From Ignavibacteria bacterium (GTDB lineage: Bacteria; Bacteroidota; Ignavibacteria; UBA10030; F1-140-MAGs086): DNA of 59,202 nucleotides. Below the pieces are notes generated by a model, which was not told the DNA's origin, did no database searches, and worked only from the letters and a program-made list of their open reading frames with translations. A program made the translations under genes and the position numbers. This document shows, one piece after another, positions 37,002-48,100 of the stretch; the stretch's first letter is position 1, and every line of letters starts with the position of its first letter. The stretch is from NCBI GenBank assembly GCA_016873775.1, contig VGWC01000006.1, positions 1 to 59,202 of the forward strand, in the 5' to 3' direction.

Positions 37002-37562
37002 ATGGCAACAACTGCTGATTTTCGACCGGGAATGGTAATAAAATTCGACGGCGAACTATACGAATTAATAGAATTTCAACACGTTAATCCTGGGAACTGG
37101 CGTGCGTTTGTTCGTGCAAAGTTGAAAGGAATAAAAAGTGGAAAGACATTTGAAAATAGATTTCGCGCTGGCGAAGCAATTGAACAAGTTCGCGTTGAAC
37201 GAAAACAAATGCAATATTTATACCACGACGGTGCAGGTTATGTATGTATGGATCAAGAAACGTATGATCAGATTTCTGTTCCTGAAGAAGCAATAGGAGA
37301 ACAATCGCAATTCCTCAAAGAAAACACAGAAGTAGAAGTTCTTTTTGATGGTTCAAACATACTTGGATTCGAATTACCTGTTACCGTAGATCTCATCGTA
37401 ACGAATACGGTTCCTGGTGTTAAAGGAGATACTGCAACAGGAGGAACAAAACCGGCGACGATGGATACAGGAGCAACAGTCAATGTTCCGCTGTTCATTA
37501 ACGAAGGGGATAAAATTCGCATTGACACGCGTACCGGAATTTATATTGAACGTGTTAAATAA
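37002..37562 (+). CDS. efp: Translation elongation factor P
   Basis: EF-P (186 residues) relieves ribosomes stalled at polyproline. Three domains are present, with the closing signature [26 protein letters not shown]. The tip of domain I reads [10 protein letters not shown]. The residue that is a modified Lys34 in E. coli (PGKGxAF) is Asn here. I recall the PGNxRAF form from Chlorobi. It therefore either works unmodified or uses another group. It precedes accB by 62 bp, a common pairing. Confidence 0.95.
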   Translation: MATTADFRPGMVIKFDGELYELIEFQHVNPGNWRAFVRAKLKGIKSGKTFENRFRAGEAIEQVRVERKQMQYLYHDGAGYVCMDQETYDQISVPEEAIGEQSQFLKENTEVEVLFDGSNILGFELPVTVDLIVTNTVPGVKGDTATGGTKPATMDTGATVNVPLFINEGDKIRIDTRTGIYIERVK

Positions 37563-37624
37563 TTTACAACGTGAAAGCCAACAAACACACTGAAGTTCCC
37601 ATTCAAAAAAATATTGAGGAAGTA

Positions 37625-38074
37625 ATGGACCTTACTTATATTCGCAATCTTGTAACCCTCATTTCGGAAAGTAACATTGACGAAATTGAAATCGAAGAAG
37701 CGGGAAAAAAAATACGCATTGCAAAAGGAAAAAATAATACTGTTGCAAGCGCAATTGTTCCGCAGCAAGTTTCAATTCTTCAACCGCCATCCGTTTCAGA
37801 AATCAAACCACTTGCCGCTCATACCCCATCAACAACGAAGGAAATTCGTTCACCGATTGTCGGAACATTTTATCATTCTCCCGCTCCTGATGCCGATGCG
37901 TATGTCGAAGTAGGAGCGCACATAAAAGTTGGAACAGTTCTCTGCATCATCGAAGCAATGAAACTGATGAACGAAATCGAATCCGACATTGAAGGGAAGA
38001 TTTTAAAAATATTGGTCGAAAATGGAAAACCGGTGGAGTTCAATCAACCGTTGTTTTTGGTGGAGCCGGTGTAA
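37625..38074 (+). CDS. accB: Biotin carboxyl carrier protein of acetyl-CoA carboxylase
   Basis: AccB (149 residues) carries biotin between the carboxylase and carboxyltransferase of acetyl-CoA carboxylase, the first step of fatty-acid synthesis. The biotinylated lysine is K113 in [12 protein letters not shown]. The Pro/Ala-containing linker lies around 45-75. I start at the ATG at 37625 because TGAGGAAG, one of the few good Shine-Dalgarno sites in the window, lies just before it and the N-terminus ([12 protein letters not shown]) fits AccB. An upstream GTG at 37571 would add 18 residues. Confidence 0.95.
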   Translation: MDLTYIRNLVTLISESNIDEIEIEEAGKKIRIAKGKNNTVASAIVPQQVSILQPPSVSEIKPLAAHTPSTTKEIRSPIVGTFYHSPAPDADAYVEVGAHIKVGTVLCIIEAMKLMNEIESDIEGKILKILVENGKPVEFNQPLFLVEPV

Positions 38075-38116
38075 TTCATTTTAGATATACAAATTACAAT
38101 TGAATTTTATTTCAAC

Positions 38117-38246
38117 TTCTTGTTAAAAATTCAAATGCCAATATCCAAATCTCAAATAAAACACACATCCGAAATTTCAAATCTTTAGAATTTGTTATTT
38201 GAAATTTGTTTTGGATTAGTTTTTTGTCATTTGGAATTTTAACAAG
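38117..38246. repeat. About 130-bp imperfect palindrome between accB and accC
   Basis: The left arm from 38117 (TTCTTGTTAAAA..TTCAAATGCCAA) and the right arm ending at 38246 (CATTTGGAATTTTAACAAGAA) are inverted copies with a few mismatches and small gaps. The arms are about 45 nt each around an AT-rich centre. The words AAATGACAA/TTGTCATTT also occur in the inverted repeat 5' of ribBA (57925-57977), so this is a dispersed family. Confidence 0.65.
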
Positions 38247-38278
38247 AAAAATTGAAAATTATTTTCGAGTTTAAAAGA

Positions 38279-39619
38279 TTGTTTAAAAAAATCCTCATCG
38301 CTAACCGCGGAGAAATTGCTCTTCGCACCATTCGAGTATGCCGCGAACTCGGCGTAAAAACCGTAGCTGTTTATTCCGAGGCAGATCGAGATTCGCTTCA
38401 CGTTAAATTCGCCGATGAAGCCGTGTGCATCGGTCCTCCTTTCAGCAAAGAAAGTTATCTTAACATTCCACGCATTATCGCTGCCGCAGAAATTACCGGC
38501 GCAGACGCAATTCATCCTGGATATGGTTTTCTTGCAGAGAAAGCAGACTTTGCAGAAATTTGCGCAACGTCGGGAATAAAATTTATCGGACCGCCGATTG
38601 ATGCAATTATTGCAATGGGCGACAAAGCAGTTGCAAAAGAAACTGCGCGTAAAGCCGGAGTTCCGGTTGTGCCGGGAAGTGATGGAGTTATTACCAATGT
38701 GAATGACGCACTGAAAATTGCAGACGACGTTGGTTATCCCATAATGTTAAAAGCAGTAGCCGGCGGCGGTGGAAAAGGAATGAGAATTGTTCGTCAATCT
38801 GATGAATTGGAAAAAGCGTTTCAAATGGCGAGCGCAGAAGCATCAGCGGCATTTAACAACGGCGATATGTACATTGAAAAATTTATCGAAAATCCGCGCC
38901 ACATCGAAATACAAGTGTTCGGTGATAAATTTGGAAACGTCGTTGCAATGAATGAGCGCGATTGTTCCATTCAACGCCGACATCAAAAACTTGTGGAAGA
39001 ATCACCATCGCCGTTTGTGGGTTCTGCATTGAGAAAAAAAATGGAAGCCGCCGCAGTAAAAGCCGCAAAAGCAGTGAAGTACGAAGGAGCGGGAACTATT
39101 GAATGTCTCGTGGACAAAGACGAAAATTTTTATTTTATGGAAATGAACACGCGCATTCAAGTGGAACACACGGTAACCGAAGAAGTGATTGACCACGATT
39201 TACTGAAAATGCAAATCAAAATTGCGGCGGGAATGCGTCTTCCGAAAAAAGCATTTCCGATTCGCGGACACGCAATCGAATGCCGCATCAATGCAGAAGA
39301 CCCATACAAAGATTTTCGTCCGTCTCCGGGAACAATTACCGGATTTCATTTGCCCGGCGGTTTCGGAGTTCGAGTTGATACTCACGCATACAGCGGTTAT
39401 CAAATTCCGCCATATTACGATTCGCTTATTGCAAAACTGATTTGTTTTGCTCCTACTCGTACCGGTGCAATCGAAAAAATGGTGGGAGCGTTGGAAGAAT
39501 TTACGATTGAAGGCGTTGCAACTACAATTCCGTTTCATAAAAAAGTTATGCAGAACAAAAAATTCCAAGATGGCGATTTTGATACGAGTTTTCTTGAAAC
39601 GTTTGAGTTTAAAGATTGA
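38279..39619 (+). CDS. accC: Biotin carboxylase subunit of acetyl-CoA carboxylase
   Basis: AccC (446 residues) carboxylates the biotin on AccB using ATP and bicarbonate. I place the start at the TTG at 38279, which gives the standard N-terminus [15 protein letters not shown]. No ATG is nearby, and the TTG at 38252 would add nine atypical residues. Seen are [10 protein letters not shown] (ATP grasp), [44 protein letters not shown] (catalytic Glu/Arg) and [10 protein letters not shown]. Length is normal for AccC. Confidence 0.96.
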   Translation: MFKKILIANRGEIALRTIRVCRELGVKTVAVYSEADRDSLHVKFADEAVCIGPPFSKESYLNIPRIIAAAEITGADAIHPGYGFLAEKADFAEICATSGIKFIGPPIDAIIAMGDKAVAKETARKAGVPVVPGSDGVITNVNDALKIADDVGYPIMLKAVAGGGGKGMRIVRQSDELEKAFQMASAEASAAFNNGDMYIEKFIENPRHIEIQVFGDKFGNVVAMNERDCSIQRRHQKLVEESPSPFVGSALRKKMEAAAVKAAKAVKYEGAGTIECLVDKDENFYFMEMNTRIQVEHTVTEEVIDHDLLKMQIKIAAGMRLPKKAFPIRGHAIECRINAEDPYKDFRPSPGTITGFHLPGGFGVRVDTHAYSGYQIPPYYDSLIAKLICFAPTRTGAIEKMVGALEEFTIEGVATTIPFHKKVMQNKKFQDGDFDTSFLETFEFKD

Positions 39620-39708
39620 TTTACTCACTTGAAATTTTTTTTCGATGATAACACGCTGAAACTTTTTAAAAACTTGAAACTCGCAACTCGTAACTAAAAA
39701 AAATTAAA

Positions 39709-40089
39709 ATGAATTTCCCTAACAATTTAAAATACACCAAAGACCACGAATGGATTTGCGTGGATGGAAATATCGGAACAATCGGAATTACGGATTTTGC
39801 ACAAAGCGAACTTGGCGATATTGTCTTTGTCGAACTTCCCTCGAAAGGAAAAAAACTTAAAGAACACGAAACATTTGGCACGATTGAAGCAGTGAAAACC
39901 GTTTCCGATTTATATGCACCCATCAGTGGAGAAATTGTTGAAGTAAATTCCTCTCTCGAATCTTCTGCCGAAGTAATCAACAAAGATCCATACAACGCTG
40001 GATGGATTGTGAAAATGAAAATCGCAGACGCAAAAGAATTGAACGCGCTTCTCACTTCAAATCAATACCGTGAGTTAATTGGAAAATGA
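39709..40089 (+). CDS. gcvH: Glycine cleavage system H protein
   Basis: GcvH (126 residues) is the lipoyl-bearing shuttle of the glycine cleavage system. The lipoylated lysine is K63 in TIEAVKTVSDLYAP. YTKDHEWI, IGITDFAQSELGDIV and NKDPYNAGWIVKMK are also typical. Its stop overlaps the next gene by 4 bp. gcvP lies 720 bp further on the same strand; gcvT is not in the window. I found no glycine-riboswitch-like sequence upstream. Confidence 0.97.
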   Translation: MNFPNNLKYTKDHEWICVDGNIGTIGITDFAQSELGDIVFVELPSKGKKLKEHETFGTIEAVKTVSDLYAPISGEIVEVNSSLESSAEVINKDPYNAGWIVKMKIADAKELNALLTSNQYRELIGK

Positions 40090-40583
40090 ACACGCTATCT
40101 TCGCACGAACATTGTCTTAACTGCGGAGAAAAACTTGTCGGAAAATTTTGCTCAAAGTGCGGACAAGAACTAACGCATCTCAATGTTCCGTTCTCGCATA
40201 TTGTCAAAGAATTTTTAGGCAATTATCTTCATTTCGATTCGTATGTAATTTCCAGCATAAAACTTCTTCTCTTCAAACCTGGTTTTCTCACCAAAGAATT
40301 TATCGAAGGAAAACGTGTTCGACACATTCCACCGCTACGAATGTATTTCTTCATCAGCGTTCTCTATTTTCTTTTCGCTCCAACGGAAAACCAAATCCGT
40401 TTTGCCGACAAAAATGACGTAAAAGAAACGGGTGGAGTTTCCTTCAACAAAAACTATGGAAATAATGTAAAACTTTTTGTTGCTGATGATTCATCACGAC
40501 AAGATTCGCTTGCCTTCCAAATATCACCTAAAGAAAAAACCGGTTTTGAAAAATTTCACTTGGAAAAACTATCGCGAAAATGA
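40086..40583 (+). pseudogene. DUF3667-like zinc-ribbon membrane protein, probably broken
   Basis: The 165-residue frame starts with a zinc ribbon, CLNCGEKLVGKFCSKCGQ. A membrane-associated segment follows (HIVKEFLGNYLHFDS, LLLFKPGFLTKEFIEGKR, LRMYFFISVLYFLF), a pattern I associate with DUF3667. Intact members have several more membrane helices. Here the frame ends after a soluble stretch. A separate ATG overlapping the stop (40580-40663) encodes a 27-residue helix, SLLLLSEIFLLGIAFMVTIVI, that looks like a displaced C-terminal helix. An internal deletion or frameshift is likely. Confidence 0.6.
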
Positions 40584-40663
40584 GTTTGTTGCTTTTGAGC
40601 GAGATATTTCTACTCGGAATTGCATTTATGGTAACAATAGTTATTACTGCGTTATTATTTTAA
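40580..40663 (+). CDS. Short hydrophobic peptide, likely displaced tail of the DUF3667-like gene
   Basis: The ATG at 40580 overlaps the stop of the preceding frame (ATGA) and encodes 27 residues forming one transmembrane helix. It could be translated by coupling. More likely it is the remnant of the missing membrane part of the upstream frame. Too short to identify by itself. Confidence 0.3.
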   Translation: MSLLLLSEIFLLGIAFMVTIVITALLF

Positions 40664-40722
40664 AATGAACTCCAACTTTATTTACATTTTTTGCTTTGCG
40701 ATTAAAAGAGAATTGTATTTAA

Positions 40723-40779
40723 CCGCGAAGGAACGCAAAGTTTAGCGCAGAGTTTCGCGAAGTAATTTTTTCTTCGCGC
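40723..40779. repeat. Intergenic repeat with CGCGAAG/CGCAAAG words before gcvP
   Basis: The stretch contains CGCGAAG, CGCAAAG, GCGCAGAG, TTCGCGAAG and CTTCGCGC. An inverted pair CGCGAAG...CTTCGCG surrounds a T-rich loop. The composition matches the inverted repeat between nuoE and nuoF (3921-3983). It ends about 30 bp before the gcvP start. Confidence 0.5.
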
Positions 40780-40808
40780 AATAATTCTTTTACTAAATAA
40801 AACTCATA

Positions 40809-43697
40809 ATGTCAATCAATTTTTTTTCCAAAGAAAATTTTTCTTCGCGCCACATCGGTCCCGATGAAAACGAAATTCAACAAATGCTCGAAGTCGTTGG
40901 CGCAAACTCGCTTGATGAATTTATTGCAAACGTTATTCCTCAGCAACTTCGCACAACGTCGCCGCTCAAACTTCATCGCACACAAAGCGAACAAGAAACG
41001 CTTTCGGAAATTTATTCTATCGCATCGAAGAATAAAATTTTTCGCTCGCTGATTGGAATGGGATACAACGACACGTTCACGCCAACAGTAATTCAGCGCA
41101 ACGTGTTGGAAAATCCCGCATGGTACACTGCGTACACTCCGTATCAGGCGGAAATCGCGCAAGGACGATTGGAAGCGTTACTCAATTTTCAAACAATGGT
41201 GATAGATTTAACGGGGCTTCCGATTGCCAACGCTTCGCTTCTCGATGAATCCACAGCAGCAGCAGAAGCGATGACAATGTTTTTGCGAATGAAAACAGAA
41301 ATCACCAATCCGACATTTTTTGTTTCGGAACAATGTCATCCGCAAACGATTGACGTAATTCACACACGCGCAAAACCCTTGGGAATAAACGTCATCGTCG
41401 GAAATCATTACGAGTTTCAATTTTCGGAAAATGTTTTTGGTGCGCTTCTGCAATATCCGACTACTGATGGAGCAGTGAATGATTATAGTTCGTTCTGCGA
41501 ACTTGCGCATAAAAATAATTCGTACGTTGTTGTTGCGGCAGATTTATTGAGTTTGGCGTTGCTCACTCCTCCGGGAGAATTTGGCGCGGATTGTTGCGTG
41601 GGAAATTCACAGCGATTCGGCATTCCAATGGGATATGGCGGACCACACGCGGCATTCTTTACAATCAAAGATGAATTTAAACGACAAATGCCGGGAAGAA
41701 TTATCGGCGTTTCAATTGACTCGCGTGGAAAAACTGCGTTGCGAATGTCGTTGCAAACTCGCGAGCAACACATTCGCAGAGAAAAAGCAACATCGAATAT
41801 TTGCACAGCACAAGTTCTTCTCGCAGTAATGGCAAGTATGTACGCCGTGTATCACGGTGAAAATGGAATTCGCAATATCGCTTCTCGAATTCATCATCTC
41901 ACAAAAATTTTTGCAAATGGATTGAAACAACTTGGTTACGAAATTTTCTACGAAGAATTTTTCGATACGATTCGTGTGAATGTTGAAAATAAATCGCGGA
42001 CAAAAATTCTTTATTCTTTAAAAGAAAACGAAATCAATCTTCGACAGTATGATGATGGTTCGCTTGGAATTTCTTTCGACGAAACGTGCGACGAAAATAT
42101 TGTCAATACACTTCTCGAAATTTTTAGCACAAATTCTTCTCGAAAAATTTCATTGAACGAAATCACAAAAAATATTTCATACAATTATGATGGAACAATG
42201 AAACGCACGAGTCGGTATCTCATGCATATTGTATTCAATAAATTTCATTCGGAAACGGAAATGCTCCGCTACATTCGCTCGCTCGAAGAAAAAGATTTGT
42301 CGCTTGTACATAGTATGATTTCACTCGGCTCTTGCACGATGAAACTCAACGCAACAACAGAAATGATTCCTGTAACGTGGAGCGAGTTTGGAAAATTGCA
42401 TCCATTTGCACCACTCGAACAAACACAAGGTTATCAAGAATTATTTTCACAATTAGAAGCGATGTTGAAAGAGATAACCGGATTTTCCATTTGCTCGTTG
42501 CAGCCAAATTCAGGAGCGCAAGGAGAATACGCGGGACTACTTGCGATTCATCGTTATCACGAAAGTAAAAATGAATCGCATCGCAACGTGTGTTTAATTC
42601 CGTCATCGGCACACGGAACAAATCCTGCGAGCGCAGTAATGGCAGGAATGAATGTTGTCGTTGTTCGAGCGAATGACGATGGAACAATTGACGTTGATGA
42701 TTTAGAAGTGAAAGCAAACGAACATGAAAAAAATCTTGCCGCGCTTATGGTAACGTATCCATCAACACACGGCGTGTTTGAGGAAAGCATAAAAGAAATT
42801 TGCGCAATTGTTCACAACCACGGCGGACTTGTGTATATGGATGGCGCAAACTTAAATGCTCAAGTTGGTTTGTGTTGTCCCGCAGAACTTGGCGCAGATG
42901 TGTGTCATATCAATTTGCACAAAACGTTTTGCATTCCTCACGGCGGCGGCGGTCCGGGAATGGGTCCTATTTGTGTGAACGAAAAACTTGCCAAGTTTCT
43001 TCCATCGAATGTAAATTTATTTTCGGAAGATAGCAATTGTAACGCGGTTTCCTCAGCGATGTGGGGAAGCGCAAGTATTCTCGTTATTTCGTGGGCGTAT
43101 ATAAAAATGATGGGAGGCGATGGACTAACACGCGCAACGCAACTTGCAATTCTCAACGCGAATTATATGGCGAAACGCTTGGAAAAATTTTATCCAATTT
43201 TATATAAAGGTATAAATGCTCGCAACGCGCACGAATTTATTTTGGATTGCCGAGAATTTAAACTGAGTGCGGGAATTGAAGTAGAAGACATTGCAAAGCG
43301 TTTAATTGATTACGGATTTCACGCGCCAACTGTTTCATTTCCCGTTGTCGGAACAATGATGATTGAACCAACAGAAAGCGAACAGAAAGATGAACTCGAT
43401 AGATTTTGTGATGCGTTGATTTCGATAAGAAGAGAAATTGAGGAAATTGAAAACGGAATGTATCCGAAAGAAAATAACGTTTTGAAAAATGCGCCGCACA
43501 CCGCTGATGTTGTTACCATTGATAATTGGAATTTTCCGTACACACGCGAGAAAGCCGCATATCCAACGAAACACATGCGCGAACGAAAATTTTGGCCCAG
43601 TGTCGGTCGAGTGAACAGCGCATACGGTGATAGGAATTTAGTGTGCAGTTGTGTGCCGATGGAGAAGTATTTATATGAAGAAAAAATTTTGCCTTAA
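40809..43697 (+). CDS. gcvP: Glycine dehydrogenase (decarboxylating), full-length P protein
   Basis: GcvP (962 residues) decarboxylates glycine with pyridoxal phosphate and passes the aminomethyl group to GcvH. Both halves, which are separate genes in many bacteria, are fused here. The N-terminal half starts [16 protein letters not shown], and the catalytic C-terminal half has [10 protein letters not shown]. The PLP lysine lies in [22 protein letters not shown]. The sequence [16 protein letters not shown] marks the joint region. It converges with ispH. The DUF3667-like remnant separates it from gcvH. Confidence 0.97.
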   Translation: MSINFFSKENFSSRHIGPDENEIQQMLEVVGANSLDEFIANVIPQQLRTTSPLKLHRTQSEQETLSEIYSIASKNKIFRSLIGMGYNDTFTPTVIQRNVLENPAWYTAYTPYQAEIAQGRLEALLNFQTMVIDLTGLPIANASLLDESTAAAEAMTMFLRMKTEITNPTFFVSEQCHPQTIDVIHTRAKPLGINVIVGNHYEFQFSENVFGALLQYPTTDGAVNDYSSFCELAHKNNSYVVVAADLLSLALLTPPGEFGADCCVGNSQRFGIPMGYGGPHAAFFTIKDEFKRQMPGRIIGVSIDSRGKTALRMSLQTREQHIRREKATSNICTAQVLLAVMASMYAVYHGENGIRNIASRIHHLTKIFANGLKQLGYEIFYEEFFDTIRVNVENKSRTKILYSLKENEINLRQYDDGSLGISFDETCDENIVNTLLEIFSTNSSRKISLNEITKNISYNYDGTMKRTSRYLMHIVFNKFHSETEMLRYIRSLEEKDLSLVHSMISLGSCTMKLNATTEMIPVTWSEFGKLHPFAPLEQTQGYQELFSQLEAMLKEITGFSICSLQPNSGAQGEYAGLLAIHRYHESKNESHRNVCLIPSSAHGTNPASAVMAGMNVVVVRANDDGTIDVDDLEVKANEHEKNLAALMVTYPSTHGVFEESIKEICAIVHNHGGLVYMDGANLNAQVGLCCPAELGADVCHINLHKTFCIPHGGGGPGMGPICVNEKLAKFLPSNVNLFSEDSNCNAVSSAMWGSASILVISWAYIKMMGGDGLTRATQLAILNANYMAKRLEKFYPILYKGINARNAHEFILDCREFKLSAGIEVEDIAKRLIDYGFHAPTVSFPVVGTMMIEPTESEQKDELDRFCDALISIRREIEEIENGMYPKENNVLKNAPHTADVVTIDNWNFPYTREKAAYPTKHMRERKFWPSVGRVNSAYGDRNLVCSCVPMEKYLYEEKILP

Positions 43698-43729
43698 AAA
43701 TCAAAACTCACATTTTTCATTTGATAATC

Positions 43730-44647
43730 TCAATTCAACTCCCTCGGCAAAGCAAACTCAATCTTCTCATCTACACGTTCGAGGTTTTCTATGCCAATAT
43801 TGCCAAATTGTTTTATCACTTCATCAATCACATCGCGCACTAAAAATTCCGGAACCGACGCGCCGGAAGTTAAGCCAACTGTTTTCACATTTTCAAACCA
43901 ATCAAAATTGATTTTCGTTTTGTCTTCAATCAAAAACGATTGTATGCCGAAACGTTTTGACGTTTCCACAAGGCGATTAGAATTAGAACTATTCGCTGAA
44001 CCAACAACCAAAATCAATTGACATTCATTTGCAAGTTCTTTCACAGAATCTTGTCGGTTTTGTGTTGCGTAACAAATGTCATCCACTTTCGGTGATTCGA
44101 TTGCGGGAAATTTTTTCTTCAACGCTTCAACAATTTCTTTTGTATCATCGAGCGAAAGCGTTGTTTGAGTGAGATACACAATTTTTCCATCGTTGATCTG
44201 TAATTTCTCAACATCATTAACAGTTTGCACAAGCGTCATCTGCGCGTACCCCATTGTTCCCAATGTTTCCTGATGATTTTCGTGGCCGATTAAAATTATG
44301 GTGTAACCTTTGCGAAAAAAATCTTGTGCTTCGATATGCACTTTTGTTACGAGCGGACACGTTGCATCAATCGGCAACAATTTGAAATTATTTGCATTCG
44401 ATTTTACGAGCGGTGAAACTCCGTGCGCACTGAACACAAGATAACTTCCGTTCGGCACATCTTCCACACGTTCGACAAACACTGCGCCTTTGTTTTCCAA
44501 ATCTTTTACAACGTGCGTGTTGTGCACAATTTGATGATACACGTACACCGTTCCGAATCGCTGCAGACATTCTTCGACGGCAAAAATTGCTCTATCAACA
44601 CCAGCGCAAAATCCGCGAAAGGGAGCGAGAATAATTTTTTGTAACAC
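43730..44647 (-). CDS. ispH: 4-hydroxy-3-methylbut-2-enyl diphosphate reductase
   Basis: IspH (305 residues) catalyses the last step of the MEP isoprenoid pathway with an iron-sulfur cluster. The conserved Cys are C14 in FRGFCAGVDRA and Cys in DATCPLVTKVH. The third expected Cys, usually near VGS..SSN, should be compared with the alignment: CYATQNRQ is nearby. The catalytic Glu region is IGHENHQETLGTMG. VGSANSSNSNRLVE and LTSGASVPEFLV are typical. It provides precursors for the polyprenyl synthase at 8390. Confidence 0.95.
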   Translation of the reverse strand: MLQKIILAPFRGFCAGVDRAIFAVEECLQRFGTVYVYHQIVHNTHVVKDLENKGAVFVERVEDVPNGSYLVFSAHGVSPLVKSNANNFKLLPIDATCPLVTKVHIEAQDFFRKGYTIILIGHENHQETLGTMGYAQMTLVQTVNDVEKLQINDGKIVYLTQTTLSLDDTKEIVEALKKKFPAIESPKVDDICYATQNRQDSVKELANECQLILVVGSANSSNSNRLVETSKRFGIQSFLIEDKTKINFDWFENVKTVGLTSGASVPEFLVRDVIDEVIKQFGNIGIENLERVDEKIEFALPRELN

Positions 44648-44668
44648 GTTCTTTTCGGTATTAGTTAA

Positions 44669-44738
44669 TTGTTATTGGTTAATCGAGCTCGAGAATAAAC
44701 TAATTATCTATTCACAATTAGCGAATAACCAATAACAA
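44669..44738. repeat. Inverted repeat between trxA and ispH
   Basis: TTGTTATTGGTTA (44669-44681) is repeated in inverted form as TAACCAATAACAA (44726-44738), a perfect 13-bp arm pair around 44 bases that include the palindrome CGAGCTCG. There is no T-tract. It could be an operator, a processing site or a mobile-repeat remnant. Confidence 0.6.
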
Positions 44739-44749
44739 ACAACGATTCA

Positions 44750-45073
44750 CTAATTCAGTTGCGCACTCACTCTATCCACCAATGTTCGTTTCGGAACTGC
44801 GCCGATGATTTGGTCAACGACTTTTCCACCTTTGAAAATCATCAACGTTGGAATACTGCGAATCCCAAAGTCCATCGAGATTTGCGGATTGGAATCCACA
44901 TCTACTTTTCCGACTTTGAGTTTGCCGTCGTATTCTTTTGCAAGTTCTTCGACAATCGGCGCAATCATTCTGCATGGACCGCACCACTCTGCCCAAAAAT
45001 CTACGAGTACCGGAGTTTGTGAATTTATTACTTCTGTTTGAAATGTACTGTCTGTTAATTGTAAAGGTTTCAT
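44750..45073 (-). CDS. trxA: Thioredoxin
   Basis: This 107-residue thioredoxin has the redox site [13 protein letters not shown] (C31, C34). [16 protein letters not shown] contains the cis-proline. No signal peptide is seen, so it is cytoplasmic. The leader upstream, on the minus strand, consists of AAC/TAAC-type repeats with almost no G. Confidence 0.97.
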   Translation of the reverse strand: MKPLQLTDSTFQTEVINSQTPVLVDFWAEWCGPCRMIAPIVEELAKEYDGKLKVGKVDVDSNPQISMDFGIRSIPTLMIFKGGKVVDQIIGAVPKRTLVDRVSAQLN

Positions 45074-45197
45074 TTTTGTTGGTTCGTTTGTTGGTTAGTT
45101 AGTTAGTTTGTTTAATAAGTAATTGAGTATATGAGATAATGAGAAGTTGAGAATATTGTGTTACGCATATCTCACATCCCACATCTCAAACCGAAAA

Positions 45198-48100
45198 TCA
45201 TTTCATAATTGAAATCGTATCTTTGCCAAAGAATTGTTGCACTTGTGAAAACAATTCGTGCGAAGGCGTTACGGAATATTTCGTCGCGCGAAATCGTTTT
45301 ACTCCGTTTCCGTTCAATCCTTTCACATTAATATAACAAGAGCAAGTTCCTGAAAATTGTTCGAGAATTTTTTTCAAATCAAGAATGGATTTTTCCTGCG
45401 TTTCATTTGCATCGAGTGAAATCGAAATTCCTTTTGCAAATTTTGTCATTACCTGTTCGATGGGAATTATTTCGTCTACAAGTATTTTCAACGTTTCACC
45501 ATTCGTATCAGCTTTGCCAATCACCATCACGATATAATCTTCACGAATAAATTGCGAAACTTTCTCGTACGTTTTAGAAAACACGATGCACTCACCTTTC
45601 CCCGAAAAATCTTCCAACGTCATAAACGCCATTTGTCCGCCTTTTTTATCAATCTTCTTTTTGATGTCAACGATAATTCCGCAAACGCGAATCGTTGTTC
45701 CATTTTGTGCTGAACTCACATCAGAAAATTTCGCCGTTGAAAAATTATTGGCTTCAATTTCGTACTGCTGCAACGGATGTCCCGAAACATAAAACCCAAG
45801 AACAGATTTTTCTCTCGCCAATGTTTCACGCTGACTCCAGTGAAGTTTATCATCGAGCGGAGGAAATTTTATATGCTCATCATTTTTTGATGCGCCGCCA
45901 AAAAGTCCCGATTGATTGCGCGAATAATGTTCTTGCACCGATTGTCCGAAAATTATCAATCGCTCGACAGAAGCAAACAACGACGCGCGATTTTTATTCA
46001 AAGAATCAAATGCTCCGGCGCAAATCAATCCTTCGAGTGTACGTTTATTCACAAGACGCAAATCAACATTCTTCACAAACTCAAAGATGTTAGAAAATTT
46101 CTTTAACTCTTTTTTTGCGCGCAAAATATTTTCAACGGCAGTTTCGCCAACGCCTTTTATAGCGCTCATTCCGAATCGAATTCCATCATTCGTTACGGTG
46201 AAATCAACATCGCTTTCGTTCACATCAGGCGGAAGAATTTTTATTCCGAGTTGTCGGCAATCGTCAATAATTTCTGCAATGCGTTTGTTATCATCTAATT
46301 CCGTTGAAAGCGATGCGGCGATAAATTCATTCGGATAGTACGTTTTCAAATACGCAGTTTGATACGCAATCATAGCATACGCAACGCTATGCGATTTGTT
46401 GAATCCGTACGATGCAAACTTATCAATCAAATCAAAAATCTCTTTCGCAGTTTTTTCTTTCACTCCATTTTCTACTGCGCCTTTCACGAATTCTTTTTGC
46501 TGCTTCGCCATCAACTCTTTATCTTTTTTTCCCATCGCGCGCCGCAACAAATCTGCTTGTGCAAGCGTGAATCCCGCTATCTCACTCGCCATTTTCACCA
46601 CTTGCTCTTGATACACAATAACGCCGTACGTTTCTTTTAAAACCGGCTCGAGTTTCGGATGCAAATATTCGATTGTTTGTTTTCCGTGTTTGCGCAAAAT
46701 AAAATCGTCAATCATTTCCATTGGACCGGGACGATACAGCGCGTTCATTGCAACTAAATCAGTGAACGCATTCGGTTTCAACTTGCGAAGCGAATCTCTC
46801 ATTCCAGCACTTTCAAACTGAAACACGCCAGTTGTCAATCCTTTTGCAAATAATTCAAAAACTTTTTCATCTCCTTCAGGAATTTTTTCCACATCAATAT
46901 CAACGTTATGATTTTGTCGAATCATCTTCACGGCAATTTCCAACACGCGCAATGTTTTCAACCCGAGAAAATCCATTTTCAGCAAACCGACTTTCTCCAA
47001 ATCGCCCATTGGATATTGCGTTATGTTCACTTCGCTGTTCGGTGCTTTGCACAACGGAACGTATTCATCAATTGGTCCCGGCGCAATCACCACTCCCGCC
47101 GCGTGAACACTCGCGTTGCGATTCATTCCTTCCAGCACAAGCGAAACATCAAGCCACTCCTGAATTTTTTCATCGGTGTTTTTTCGTATTTCTTTCAACT
47201 CAGGGATTTCTTTGAACGCTTTAGATAGCGGCATCACTTCGCCTTGAATTGTCGGAATCTGTTTAGTCAGCGGTTCAATCGTTGAAAGTGGAATTCCCAT
47301 CACTCTGCCGACATCTTTCAACACTGCTTTCGATTGCAATGTGTTGAACGTAATAATTTGTGAAACTGCTTTCTCTCCGTATTTTCTTTTCACATATTGA
47401 ATAACCAACTCGCGTTTCGTATCAGTAAAATCAATATCAATATCGGGCATCGAAACTCTATCGGGATTTAAAAATCTTTCGAAGAGTAAATCATATTTCA
47501 GCGGGTCAATTGTTGTAATGTCAAGCGAATATGAAACAATACTTCCCGCCGCGCTTCCTCTTCCCGGACCAACCCACACGCCCATCTTTCGCGCTTCGCG
47601 AATAAAATCCTGCACGATGAGAAAATATCCTGCGTATCCCATTTTCTTAATAGTAGTGAGTTCGTGTTTCAAACGTGATTCAATGTCGTTATCAAAGTTG
47701 GGATATCTTTTTCTTACGCCATCGTATGCAAGTTTTGCCAAATATTCATCGAGTGTTTTTCCTCCGGCGTCTGAAGGCAACAGAAAATTCGGAAAGTGAT
47801 TTTCTTTTTCTTTAAATGTAACATTGCATTTGTCCGCAACCTCCATTGTTGAAGTAATCGCTTGAGGAAATTGTTTGAACAGTTTCTGCATTTCCTCCGC
47901 ACTCTTGAAATAAATCTGGTCGGTTCCGTATTTCAAATCCTTGTAATTGAGCGGCGCGCCATTTTGACTCGCTTCGGGAATAAGCAGCATTACATTATGT
48001 GCAAGCGAGTGTTCCTGTTTGATGTAATGATTATCGTTCGAGCAAATCAATTTCAAACCAAACTCTTTTGCAAACTTCGGAAGAAATTCGAGAATAGGTT

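Noticed and set aside
40584-40808. Glycine riboswitch before gcvP (or before gcvH)
   Set aside because: No tandem aptamer-like segments with the expected conserved purine motifs were seen.
46087-46338. Plus-strand open frames opposite dnaE (also at 45695 and 46832)
   Set aside because: They are antisense shadows of strongly conserved polymerase sequence and have no recognisable motifs or leaders.
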